A model generated the notes under the pieces. It was given only the letters and a program-made list of their open reading frames with translations, searched no databases and was not told the DNA's origin. 64,000 nucleotides of DNA, from the NCBI GenBank assembly GCA_046294265.1, contig JBKBKC010000006.1, forward strand, positions 1 through 64,000, read 5' to 3'. A program made the position numbers and the translations under genes. Origin of the DNA: JBKBKC01 sp046294265 (GTDB lineage: Bacteria > Pseudomonadota > Alphaproteobacteria > Rhodobacterales > Rhodobacteraceae). This document shows, piece by piece, positions 1 to 8,594 of the stretch; within the stretch, counting starts at the first letter, position 1, and the number at the start of each line of letters is the position of its first letter.

Positions 1-1
1 T

Positions 2-202
2 CAACCCTTCAGCGGCTGGGACCAGATCTTCCCGGACAAGGCCATGACCGTCGCCGCCATCGACCGTCTGGTTCACCACGCGGCGATCCTCGAAATGAAC
101 GCCGAAAGCTTCCTGCGGCGCGCAGCCACCTCAAGCAAGGCGGCGCTGACCAGCACACCAGCGTCAACCATCACCGACAACCAGAACGTAGGAGAAAGCT
201 GA
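2..202 (+). CDS. istB: IstB-like ATPase of IS21 family, C-terminal part
   Basis: The reading frame enters from the left edge and ends at TGA 200-202, giving 66 residues. It contains a stretch ending in RLVHHAAILEMNAESFLRR, which matches the C-terminal signature of IstB helper ATPases that assist the IstA transposase in target selection. The Walker motifs would be upstream of the window. The tail after this block is Ser/Thr/Ala-rich. The assignment rests on this family pattern and on the repeats just downstream. Confidence 0.8.
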   Translation, partial: QPFSGWDQIFPDKAMTVAAIDRLVHHAAILEMNAESFLRRAATSSKAALTSTPASTITDNQNVGES

Positions 203-253
203 CCAAAAGACGATTCCAGAAACGCCAACCCGGCGGCCTCAAAACCGGCTAAG

Positions 254-286
254 ATGGTTGTCGCTCACGGACAAAATGGTTGACGC
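254..286 (+). repeat. Paired 11-bp direct repeats at the IS21 end
   Basis: ATGGTTGTCGC (254-264) and ATGGTTGACGC (276-286) differ at one base and are spaced by 22 bp, two helical turns. This arrangement is seen at IS21-family ends, where the repeats are thought to bind the transposase. The stop codon of the facing dehydrogenase gene (265-267) lies between them. Confidence 0.6.
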
Positions 287-1146
287 GCTAAAGTCTTTAC
301 CGGTCTGGCCAGCGTGCTGGCGGACCGGTTCACCACCCGCAGAACCTGCCCGGAGTGACGCATCACATCCTGATCGGCAGACAAGGCCGCGACGGCACGA
401 CCCAGATACCGCGGCGACTCCGTGCGCGCCAAGGCCGGCACCTCGTGCCAGTGCGCCTCATCCGTGCGATGTCCGGCCAGAAGCCATTCGGTGCGCATCC
501 AGCCGGGCGAGAGGGCGAGCGAAGCAACCCCCTTCGGGCGTAGTTTCTCGGCGATGGCGAAGGCAAGCCGGTTGATCGCCGCCTTTGCGAGGTCGTCGTA
601 TAGGTTCCCGCGCAAGGGACGGTTTCGGTCCCAGAAGGTGGTGGCGACGATCAGCCCGCGCCCACGCGCTGCCAATCGTGGCGCCACGGCGCGCGCCGCG
701 ATCAGGTGCAGGCGTGCACCGCCGTCCATCATCGCCGCCCAATGCGACAGCGGATGTTCCCAGAACGGCGCCTCGAAGCGCCCGTCAAAGCTCTCGTGCC
801 CGCCCCAGGCGTTGTTGTCCAGTAGGTCGATGTCCCCGACCTCGGCCTCGACCTGCGCGACCAAGGCTTCGACGGCCTCGGGGTTGCCGTGGTCGCTGGC
901 CATGGCGATCCCACGTCCGCCGGCGGCCGTCACAGCCTCGGCTGTGTCCTCGATGGTGCCGGGTGGCGTGTTCATGCCTGACAGTCCCAGGATGCCGTCA
1001 TAGCCCGCCGGAGCGTGCGCACGGGTGCTGCGCCCGGTCACGATCACGGTGGCACCTGCGGTACCAAGCTCGATGGCGATGCCGCGCCCCGCGCCGCGGC
1101 TTGCGCCCGTCACGATGGCGATGCAGTGCGATAGTCTTGCAGTCAT
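265..1146 (-). CDS. Short-chain dehydrogenase/reductase, 3' end altered by IS insertion
   Basis: This 293-residue protein has a Rossmann N-terminus with the NAD(P)-binding motif TGASRGAGRGIA (residues about 13-24) and an SDR-type NNAWGG. Two things are odd. Where the active-site YxxxK is expected the sequence reads NLYDDLAKAA, so the Tyr is five rather than four residues before the Lys. The C-terminus after GQVLRVV ends in RQPFCP, which is encoded by the IS21 end repeats, and the stop codon itself is inside the IS. The original C-terminus therefore seems lost. It lies 30 bp downstream of a broken AraC-type gene. Substrate unknown; it may no longer be active. Confidence 0.75.
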   Translation of the reverse strand: MTARLSHCIAIVTGASRGAGRGIAIELGTAGATVIVTGRSTRAHAPAGYDGILGLSGMNTPPGTIEDTAEAVTAAGGRGIAMASDHGNPEAVEALVAQVEAEVGDIDLLDNNAWGGHESFDGRFEAPFWEHPLSHWAAMMDGGARLHLIAARAVAPRLAARGRGLIVATTFWDRNRPLRGNLYDDLAKAAINRLAFAIAEKLRPKGVASLALSPGWMRTEWLLAGHRTDEAHWHEVPALARTESPRYLGRAVAALSADQDVMRHSGQVLRVVNRSASTLARPVKTLARQPFCP

Positions 1147-1176
1147 GATTTTTTCCCCGGCGATTTGGACCCGAGG

Positions 1177-1640
1177 TTATCGAACGATATGACTCTCTGT
1201 ATTGGACAAAGGCGAAATCATAGATCGGAAGTATTCCGTTGGGGACAGTCCGCTGAAGGTTCGGAAGTCCCGCGCCATGTGGGACTGATCGAACCATCCG
1301 TGTGAAACCGCGAGAGCGGCCCAACCGGGCCGGGGCGTGGTGCGCAACCTTCGCAGAAGACAGTGCCAGCGATGAAGGCGCGCGGTCGTCGCCGGGGTGA
1401 GGCCGACGTGGTCGCGGAAAAGCTGTTGGCGGCGTCGTTCCGAAACAACCCGTTTTCGTTCCGGCACGTCTGCCGCGACGGCGGTGGCCAGCAGCATTGT
1501 CAGGGTCCGGGGTAGCGGTGCTGCGCCAACCCGGGCAAGGCGATTGCGCAATGACTCCCAGAGGGCTTCCGCAAGGTCAGACTCCGTCCTCGCTTCGCTC
1601 AACGGAAGCCCATTTGATCCACGGCTCAGACATGGCGCAC
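1177..1640 (-). pseudogene. AraC-type regulator remnant (DNA-binding half only)
   Basis: The frame ending at 1177 encodes the AraC/XylS double helix-turn-helix region, with the family-typical WAALAVSHGWFDQSHMARDF and FSGLSPTEYF near the end. Upstream, recognisable sequence continues only to about 1620-1640. Beyond this the same frame overlaps a different gene (HTH protein ending at 1626) and reads as Arg/Pro-rich noise. The N-terminal effector domain is missing and there is no clear start codon with a ribosome site, so this is best read as a 5'-truncated gene produced by recombination. Its original target was perhaps the adjacent dehydrogenase. Confidence 0.6.
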
Positions 1641-1940
1641 CGCCCTTCCGCGCGACGGCGCGGGCGGTGGTGGGGGTGGCGTCGGCTCGATCAGGAAGTA
1701 GGTGCTGGCATGAGCCCCGCCGCCGATCTGGCGATGGATCAGGCCCTCGGCCTCGAGCTGGTTCAGGTGCCGTTGAATCGTCCTGGCATGAAGGCCCGTC
1801 CGCTCGCACAGGCGCGACATGGTTGCGCGGCAGCGGCCCGAGGCGTCCGAGTATTCCGACAGGGTGAAAAGGATCAGGCGCGCGGATCGACCGGCAACGA
1901 CTTCCTGCACCCGCTCCCAAGTGGCCCAGCGCCTACGCAT
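1626..1940 (-). CDS. Small winged-helix (HTH_36-like) DNA-binding protein
   Basis: About 104 residues from the ATG at 1938-1940; an in-frame ATG at 1995-1997 would add 19 residues. The core has SRLCERTGLHARTIQRHLNQ followed by LEAEGLIHRQ, a clear helix-turn-helix plus wing of the kind found in phage, plasmid and island replication or regulatory proteins. It ends in a Pro/Arg-rich tail. The gene abuts the truncated AraC gene, consistent with a patchwork of acquired DNA. The DNA target is unknown. Confidence 0.55.
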   Translation of the reverse strand: MRRRWATWERVQEVVAGRSARLILFTLSEYSDASGRCRATMSRLCERTGLHARTIQRHLNQLEAEGLIHRQIGGGAHASTYFLIEPTPPPPPPAPSRGRAVRHV

Positions 1941-2207
1941 GGCGCACTTCCCGGGCTGCCGGGGGTTGATAGGCCAAGCGGCCAATCCGGCTTGCACCGA
2001 TCTTGGGAGGGTCGTATTCTGGCCTTTGATATCTGCCCGATATCCCCTTGGCCCCGGTTGCGCTCCCCAGCGCGGCGGGGTTTCTCATTCCCTCAGCGCC
2101 CATGTTGCAGCCGCAGAAAACGGCACGATTCTGGACAAACTGTGCGACCGCACAGCTTGGACCCAAAAAGCGACCTTCAAAAAAGCCGCTAAGTACCTTG
2201 AAAGTAT

Positions 2208-2284
2208 TGGCGCACCCAGCACGATTCGAACGTGCGACCTTTGCCTTCGGAGGGCAACGCTCTATCCAGCTGAGCTATGGGTGC
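2208..2284 (-). tRNA. tRNA-Arg (anticodon CCG)
   Basis: On the minus strand a complete cloverleaf is visible: acceptor GCACCCA paired with TGGGTGC, D-stem GCTC/GAGC, anticodon stem TTGCC/GGCAA around the loop CTCCGAA (anticodon CCG, reading CGG), and T-arm GCACG TTCGAAT CGTGC. The discriminator base is G and CCA is encoded (2208-2210). The 3' end faces the accessory patch at 1-2207, the usual orientation when a tRNA serves as an integration site. Confidence 0.95.
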
Positions 2285-2355
2285 CTGCCTCGGCGTGGTA
2301 GCGAAAGCGCACGGCGTATGCAACGGGAAACCGGGCCGGTGGCCCGGCAGGACCG

Positions 2356-3576
<1,221 letters not shown>

Positions 3577-3579
3577 CGT

Positions 3580-4173
3580 TCACACCCCCGAGACCGGCAT
3601 GCCGAAGAACATCCCCAGCACCATCGCCAGCACCATTCCCAGCGCGACCATGGTGGCAAGGATGCCCAGAAACGTGATGGGCATCGACGTAAACCCATGC
3701 ATCTGCATGACAAACCCTGTGAGCAGCCAGAAGAACAATGCCAGGCCCAGAAGGCCGATCAGTGCTGCCAGCGGCGGCACCAGCACCTGTGCCGCCAGCT
3801 GCGCCACCTGCAGCACCAGCAGGATGAACTGCAGCCAGGCCGCCAGCGCCACTGCCTGCGGCAGCGTGCCATGGCCGCCGCGCGCGACGCCGACCTTGAA
3901 CATCGCAAAGGCCCCGAGCCCCATCACCAGCCCTTGCAGGATCGCCGTGCGGAACGGGCTGGCCATCGCATCGGAAAAGAAATCGCGCGCGGCGGGTGGC
4001 GATAACAGAAACCCCAGATGCGTCAGCACGGCCGAGCCGACGGCCATCAGCGCCAGCGCGCTCCAACCGTCGCGCAGTGGCAGATTGATCGCCATGATCC
4101 GCTTGGCCCCGCCGCGGGGATCCGACACGGTCTCGCGCGCCATCGTCAGAAGCGTTGTCAGCGTCAGGTCCAT
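3580..4173 (-). CDS. Yip1-like multi-pass membrane protein in suf operon
   Basis: 197 residues from the ATG at 4171-4173, which overlaps the end of the upstream gene by 10 bp. After a hydrophilic N-terminus with RETVSDPRGGA there are about five hydrophobic segments. The opening pattern and layout resemble the YIP1 family. It sits between sufD and sufS with almost no spacing, so it is co-transcribed with the Fe-S assembly genes. Its role is unknown; a membrane or stress function linked to Fe-S supply is only a guess. Confidence 0.7.
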   Translation of the reverse strand: MDLTLTTLLTMARETVSDPRGGAKRIMAINLPLRDGWSALALMAVGSAVLTHLGFLLSPPAARDFFSDAMASPFRTAILQGLVMGLGAFAMFKVGVARGGHGTLPQAVALAAWLQFILLVLQVAQLAAQVLVPPLAALIGLLGLALFFWLLTGFVMQMHGFTSMPITFLGILATMVALGMVLAMVLGMFFGMPVSGV

Positions 4174-4661
4174 TGCGCGGCTCCGGTTTCGGCATGATAC
4201 AGCATCCGAAGCCACAGATAGAGAAACGCTCCGAATACCGCCACCCCGGTTGCCGTCGCCGCGACGCCCTGCCCCAGGAACCCGGCGACCAGCCCCATCA
4301 GCAGCATCAGCGGCGACGACGCCAGAAACGCCCAGAACAGCGCCATCCGTGCGCCGAACCAGCTGCCCCGCCCGCCGATCAGCCGCGCCGCCAGATGCGT
4401 GACGGCGGCCACGCCATAGGCGACCAGAGGCAACAGGAACAGAACGCCCATCAACGCCCCCCCCATGCGCGCATCCAGCGGCACGGACGGATCCAGATGC
4501 GCGGCCCGCGCAAGTGCGGGCCATTGCGCCACGAACGAAAGCACGCAGGCCCCCATCAGGACCGCAAGCGCGCGATCCTCTCGCACGCCTTCGGCGAGCT
4601 TGCGTGTGATGAACGCATCGGGGCGCGCCCAGGCCGCGCGCATGTCGGCGACAACCGGCAT
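4164..4661 (-). CDS. Small multi-pass membrane protein in suf operon
   Basis: A 165-residue protein starting MPVVADMRAAW and containing about four hydrophobic segments (roughly residues 33-50, 70-90, 104-128 and 135-155). The start overlaps the sufD stop, and its 3' end overlaps the next membrane gene by 10 bp, indicating translational coupling. I do not recognise a family with certainty; it may be a distant Yip1 paralogue of its neighbour. Confidence 0.65.
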   Translation of the reverse strand: MPVVADMRAAWARPDAFITRKLAEGVREDRALAVLMGACVLSFVAQWPALARAAHLDPSVPLDARMGGALMGVLFLLPLVAYGVAAVTHLAARLIGGRGSWFGARMALFWAFLASSPLMLLMGLVAGFLGQGVAATATGVAVFGAFLYLWLRMLYHAETGAAQWT

Positions 4662-5953
4662 CAGGCGCCCGCGTGCCGCGAAAGCCAGTTTTCCAGCCGC
4701 AGACGGACATCCTCGGCGATGGCGTCATCCTCGATCTCGGCCAGAGCCTCGGCCAGAAAGGCCAGCACCAGCAGGGCCTTGGCCTGCGCCTCGGGCACCC
4801 CGCGCGAGCGCAGATAGAACATCGCCGTGCCGTCGATCGCTCCGGAGGTGGAGCCGTGGCTGCATTTCACGTCGTCGGCATAGATCTCCAGCTCGGGCTT
4901 GGCGAGGAACTGGCTGTCCTCGTCCAGCAGAAGGCACTGGCTGATCTGGTATCCATCGGTCTTTTGCGCGCCCTGCTGCACCAGGATCTTGCCCTGGAAC
5001 ACGCCCACGGCGCCGTTCTTCAGCACCTTCTTGAACACCTGCCGGCTTTCGCAGCGCTGGCCCGTGTGGGTGACAAAGACGGTATCATCATGGTGGAACG
5101 CCCCGTCGCCCACGGCAGCCCCGGCGACATGGGCCACCGCATCGTCGCCCGCCAGTTCGATCACCGCCTCGTTGCGGGTCAGGATGCCGTTGGCCGTCAG
5201 CGTGAAGGATTTGAACAGCGCACCCGCGCCCAGCCGGGCAAAGACATGCGTGGCCGCGCGGCGCTTGTGGTCGCGCCCTTGGGTGCGGATGTGGTGGAAG
5301 CGGCCGCCGGGCGCGACCTCCACCTCCATCACGGCGTTCAGGCGCGCGGCGGCGGGGCCGTTTTCCAGAATGGTCAGCTCAGCGCCCGTCTCGATCTTGA
5401 TGCAATGGTGCAGGATCGCGTCGGAAACGTCTGATGTATGGAGGTAGATCAGGGAAACCGGCCGTGCGGTTCGCCCGGTCGCGCGGATCAGCACGCCCTG
5501 GCGCGCAAAGGCGGTGTTCAGCGCCGCCAGCGGTCGCGCCACGGGCGCCTGCCCCCGCGCCTCCAGCACGCCATAAAGATCACGCGCCCAGTGGATGTCC
5601 TTGGCCGCAGCCTCGTGCAGCAGGTCGATCTCTACCCCCGCGAGCACCGGATCATCCGACTGCGCCGGGTCGAACACACCGTCCACGAACACCAGCCGAA
5701 GACGGTCGAGGGCGGAAAACACCATCGGCTCATCGCTATAGTCGAAGGTGGCGGCGGGGGTCGGGTCGGCGGCTGTCAGGCTGGCGGGATCGGTGTAGCG
5801 CCAGTATTCATCGCGCCGCACCGGCAGGCCCATGGCACCCAGCCGCGCCATCGCCGCCTCGCGCGCAGGGCCTGCCCAGCCCGTGCGGTCCAGCGCCAGC
5901 CCGCCGATGCGCGCCTCCAGCGCGTCGGCCTTTGCCCGCGGCAGTGCCATCAC
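4661..5953 (-). CDS. sufD: Fe-S cluster scaffold protein SufD
   Basis: A 430-residue SufD that forms the SufBCD scaffold complex, where clusters are built. The C-terminal beta-helix contains DDVKCSHGSTSG, with the conserved Cys-Ser-His of SufB/SufD proteins, followed by the YLRSRGVPEAQAKALL helical region that binds SufC. The start overlaps the end of sufC by 4 bp (two adjacent ATGs at 5948-5953). Length is normal for the family. Confidence 0.95.
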   Translation of the reverse strand: MMALPRAKADALEARIGGLALDRTGWAGPAREAAMARLGAMGLPVRRDEYWRYTDPASLTAADPTPAATFDYSDEPMVFSALDRLRLVFVDGVFDPAQSDDPVLAGVEIDLLHEAAAKDIHWARDLYGVLEARGQAPVARPLAALNTAFARQGVLIRATGRTARPVSLIYLHTSDVSDAILHHCIKIETGAELTILENGPAAARLNAVMEVEVAPGGRFHHIRTQGRDHKRRAATHVFARLGAGALFKSFTLTANGILTRNEAVIELAGDDAVAHVAGAAVGDGAFHHDDTVFVTHTGQRCESRQVFKKVLKNGAVGVFQGKILVQQGAQKTDGYQISQCLLLDEDSQFLAKPELEIYADDVKCSHGSTSGAIDGTAMFYLRSRGVPEAQAKALLVLAFLAEALAEIEDDAIAEDVRLRLENWLSRHAGA

Positions 5954-6705
5954 GCCACCTCCGCCAGGATGTCGGCGTATCCGTTCTGCTCCACCTCCAG
6001 CGCAAGCTCGGGCCCGCCCGACTTGACGATGCGCCCGTCCGCCATGATGTGCACCACGTCGGGGCGGATATGGTCCAGAAGGCGCTGGTAATGCGTGATC
6101 ACCAGGAACGACCGCCCGGCATCGCGCAGCGCGTTCACACCGTCGCTGACCAGCTTCATCGCATCCACATCCAGCCCGCTGTCGGTTTCATCCAGGATGC
6201 ACATGCGCGGCTCCAGCATCGCCATCTGCAATATTTCGTTGCGTTTTTTCTCGCCACCCGAGAAACCCACATTCACCGGGCGCTTCATCATGTCGGCGTC
6301 GATCCTGAGCGCGGCGGCCTTCTGACGGATCACCTTGAGGAACTCGCCCGCGCTCATCTCGGCCTCGCCGCGCGCTTTCCGTTGCGCGTTCACCGCCGTG
6401 CGCAGAAAGGTCATGTTGCCCACGCCGGGGATCTCGACCGGATACTGGAACGCGAGGAACAGGCCCGCAGCCGCGCGCCCCTCGGGCTCCATCGCAAGCA
6501 GGTCTGCCCCCTCCAGCGTGGCGCCGCCGCCCGTTACCGTGTATCCGTCGCGCCCCGCCAGCACATAGGACAGCGTGGACTTGCCCGACCCGTTCGGCCC
6601 CATGATCGCATGCACCGACCCGGCCGGAACCGTTAGCGACAACCCTTTCAGGATCGCCTTGTCCTCGGCCTCAAGCTTGACGTGCAGATCGTTGATTTCC
6701 AGCAT
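5950..6705 (-). CDS. sufC: SufC ABC-type ATPase
   Basis: A 251-residue soluble ATPase that drives conformational change in the SufBCD scaffold. Walker A GPNGSGKS is at about residues 36-43, the signature SGGEKKRNE at about 149-157 and Walker B with CILDETDSGLD at about 169-179, the form typical of SufC. It lies 18 bp downstream of the ybjQ-like gene and overlaps sufD by 4 bp. Confidence 0.97.
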   Translation of the reverse strand: MLEINDLHVKLEAEDKAILKGLSLTVPAGSVHAIMGPNGSGKSTLSYVLAGRDGYTVTGGGATLEGADLLAMEPEGRAAAGLFLAFQYPVEIPGVGNMTFLRTAVNAQRKARGEAEMSAGEFLKVIRQKAAALRIDADMMKRPVNVGFSGGEKKRNEILQMAMLEPRMCILDETDSGLDVDAMKLVSDGVNALRDAGRSFLVITHYQRLLDHIRPDVVHIMADGRIVKSGGPELALEVEQNGYADILAEVA

Positions 6706-6723
6706 CTTGTTTCCTCAGAGGTT

Positions 6724-7035
6724 TCAGGCGATCCGCACCGCCGTGCCGGAGGCCGAGACCATCAGCATGTTGTTGATCACTTCATAGTCCAGATCGACGC
6801 CGACCACGGCATTGGCCCCCGCCTCGCGCGCCCGGTCCTGCATCTCCGAAAGCGCGGTGGTGCGCGCCTTGGCCAGTTCTTCCTCATAGGCCCGTGACCG
6901 GCCGCCCAGGATGTCGGTGATTCCGGCAAAGATGTCGCGGAACACATTGGCCCCCAGAATCGCCTCGCCGGTCACGATGCCCTTGTATTCGGCAATGGAG
7001 TAGCCTTCGACCGAGGGGGTCGTGGTCACGATCAT
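6724..7035 (-). CDS. YbjQ/UPF0145 family small protein inside suf operon
   Basis: 103 residues from ATG 7033-7035 (MIVTTTPSVEGYSI); an upstream in-frame ATG at 7053 is less typical. The sequence shows the family hallmarks GEAILGANVFRD and GANAVVGVDLDYE. Members form pentameric rings and are loosely called heavy-metal binding, without a proven role. It is placed between sufB (27 bp) and sufC (18 bp), so it is expressed with the Fe-S machinery. No Cys or His cluster for metal binding is evident. Confidence 0.8.
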   Translation of the reverse strand: MIVTTTPSVEGYSIAEYKGIVTGEAILGANVFRDIFAGITDILGGRSRAYEEELAKARTTALSEMQDRAREAGANAVVGVDLDYEVINNMLMVSASGTAVRIA

Positions 7036-7062
7036 CTTGTCACCCGCGCGCAACTGCGTCCC

Positions 7063-8577
7063 TCAACCCACGGACCCTTCAAGCGAAATCGCCACCAGCG
7101 CCTGCGCCTCCATGGCGAACTCCATCGGAAGCGCCTGCAGCACCTCGCGGCAGAAGCCATTGACCACCAGCGCCACGGCCTCCTCTTCGTTCATGCCGCG
7201 CGAGCGACAATAGAAGAGCTGGTCGTCATCCACCTTGGAGGTGGTCGCCTCATGCTCGACGCGGCTGGAGGTGTTGCGCACCTCGATATAGGGCACGGTA
7301 TGCGCGCCGCACTTGTCGCCGATCAGCAGGCTGTCGCACTGGGTATAGTTGCGGCTGTCGGTCGCCTTGGGGTGCATGCTGACCAGCCCCCGATAGGTAT
7401 TCTGCGCGCGCCCCGCGCTGATGCCCTTGCTCACGATGCGCGATTTCGTGCGGCGGCCCAGATGCACCATCTTGGTGCCGGTATCGGCCTGCTGCGCGTT
7501 GTTGGCGATGGCGATGGAATAGAACTCACCCTGTGAATCATCCCCCCGCAGGATGCAGGACGGGTATTTCCAGGTGATCGCCGACCCGGTTTCCACCTGG
7601 GTCCACATCACCTTGGACCGGGCACCCCGGCAATCGGCGCGCTTGGTGACGAAGTTGTAGATGCCGCCCACGCCGTTCTCGTCACCCGGATACCAGTTCT
7701 GGACGGTCGAATACTTGATCTCCGCATCGTCCAAGAGCACCAGCTCCACCACCGCCGCGTGCAGCTGGTTGGTATCGCGCTTGGGCGCGGTGCAGCCCTC
7801 AAGGTAGCTGACATAGGCGCCCTTGTCGGCGATGATCAGCGTGCGCTCGAACTGGCCCGTGTTTTCGGCATTGATGCGGAAATAGGTGGACAGTTCCATC
7901 GGGCACTTCACGCCCGGCGGGATATAGACAAAGGAACCGTCGGAAAACACGGCCGAATTCAGCGTGGCGAAGTAGTTGTCCGACTGCGGCACGACCGATC
8001 CCAGATACTGCCGCACCAGATCGGGATGCGTCCGCACCGCCTCGCTGATCGAACAGAAGATGACGCCGGCGCGGGCCAGCTCGGCCTTGAAGGTGGTGCC
8101 CACCGAGACGGAATCGAACACCGCATCCACCGCCACCTTGCGCGGCGCGGCCTTACCTTCAACACCCGCCAGAAGCATCTGTTCCTGCAAGGGAATCCCA
8201 AGCTTGGCATAGGTCGCCAGCAGCTTCGGGTCCACCTCGTCCAGGCTTTTCGGCTTGACCGCCATGCTCTTCGGCTTGGCATAGTAATACTGGTCCTGAT
8301 AGTCGATGGCCGGATAGTCCACCATCGCCCAGGTCGGTTCGGTCATCTGCACCCAGCGGCGATAAGCCGCCAGCCGCCAGTCCAACAGCCACTCCGGCTC
8401 GTTGTTCTTGGCGCTGATCAGGCGCACGATGTCCTCGTTCAGCCCCTTGGGTGCATAGTCCATCTCGATGTCGGTCGTCCAGCCATGCTTGTAGCTGCCC
8501 GACATCGCCTGCACGGTCTCGACCGTCTCGCGGTCCACGCCGTCGCGCACGTCCTCCACCACCGGCATCACATTCAT
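7063..8577 (-). CDS. sufB: Fe-S cluster scaffold protein SufB
   Basis: A 504-residue SufB, the main scaffold of the SufBCD complex that receives sulfur from the desulfurase. Conserved blocks include EPEWLLDWRL near the N-terminus, YLEGCTAPKRDTNQLHAAVV in the core and FYCRSRGMNEEEA near the C-terminus. The start at ATG 8575-8577 is chosen because GAGGGAG stands nine bases upstream; an earlier ATG would overlap the desulfurase gene. Besides read-through from iscR, a candidate internal promoter lies about 300 bp upstream inside the desulfurase gene. Confidence 0.96.
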   Translation of the reverse strand: MNVMPVVEDVRDGVDRETVETVQAMSGSYKHGWTTDIEMDYAPKGLNEDIVRLISAKNNEPEWLLDWRLAAYRRWVQMTEPTWAMVDYPAIDYQDQYYYAKPKSMAVKPKSLDEVDPKLLATYAKLGIPLQEQMLLAGVEGKAAPRKVAVDAVFDSVSVGTTFKAELARAGVIFCSISEAVRTHPDLVRQYLGSVVPQSDNYFATLNSAVFSDGSFVYIPPGVKCPMELSTYFRINAENTGQFERTLIIADKGAYVSYLEGCTAPKRDTNQLHAAVVELVLLDDAEIKYSTVQNWYPGDENGVGGIYNFVTKRADCRGARSKVMWTQVETGSAITWKYPSCILRGDDSQGEFYSIAIANNAQQADTGTKMVHLGRRTKSRIVSKGISAGRAQNTYRGLVSMHPKATDSRNYTQCDSLLIGDKCGAHTVPYIEVRNTSSRVEHEATTSKVDDDQLFYCRSRGMNEEEAVALVVNGFCREVLQALPMEFAMEAQALVAISLEGSVG

Positions 8578-8594
8578 CGGCCCGAACTCCCTCG

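Larger units (their letters stand above)
1..286 (+). mobile_element. Right end of an IS21-family insertion sequence
   Basis: The window opens inside the last gene (istB) of an IS21-type element and then shows about 80 bp of non-coding end sequence. That end carries two copies of ATGGTTGWCGC 22 bp apart, at 254-264 and 276-286; multiple internal end repeats are typical of IS21 ends. The transposase gene istA and the left end lie outside the window, so the outer boundary and target duplication cannot be fixed; the end could fall anywhere from about 273 to 303. Confidence 0.7.

Noticed and set aside
1641..1920. N-terminal extension of the AraC frame
   Set aside because: In this part the other minus-strand frame encodes a clear HTH protein, while the AraC frame is Arg/Pro-rich noise, so the AraC gene is treated as truncated.
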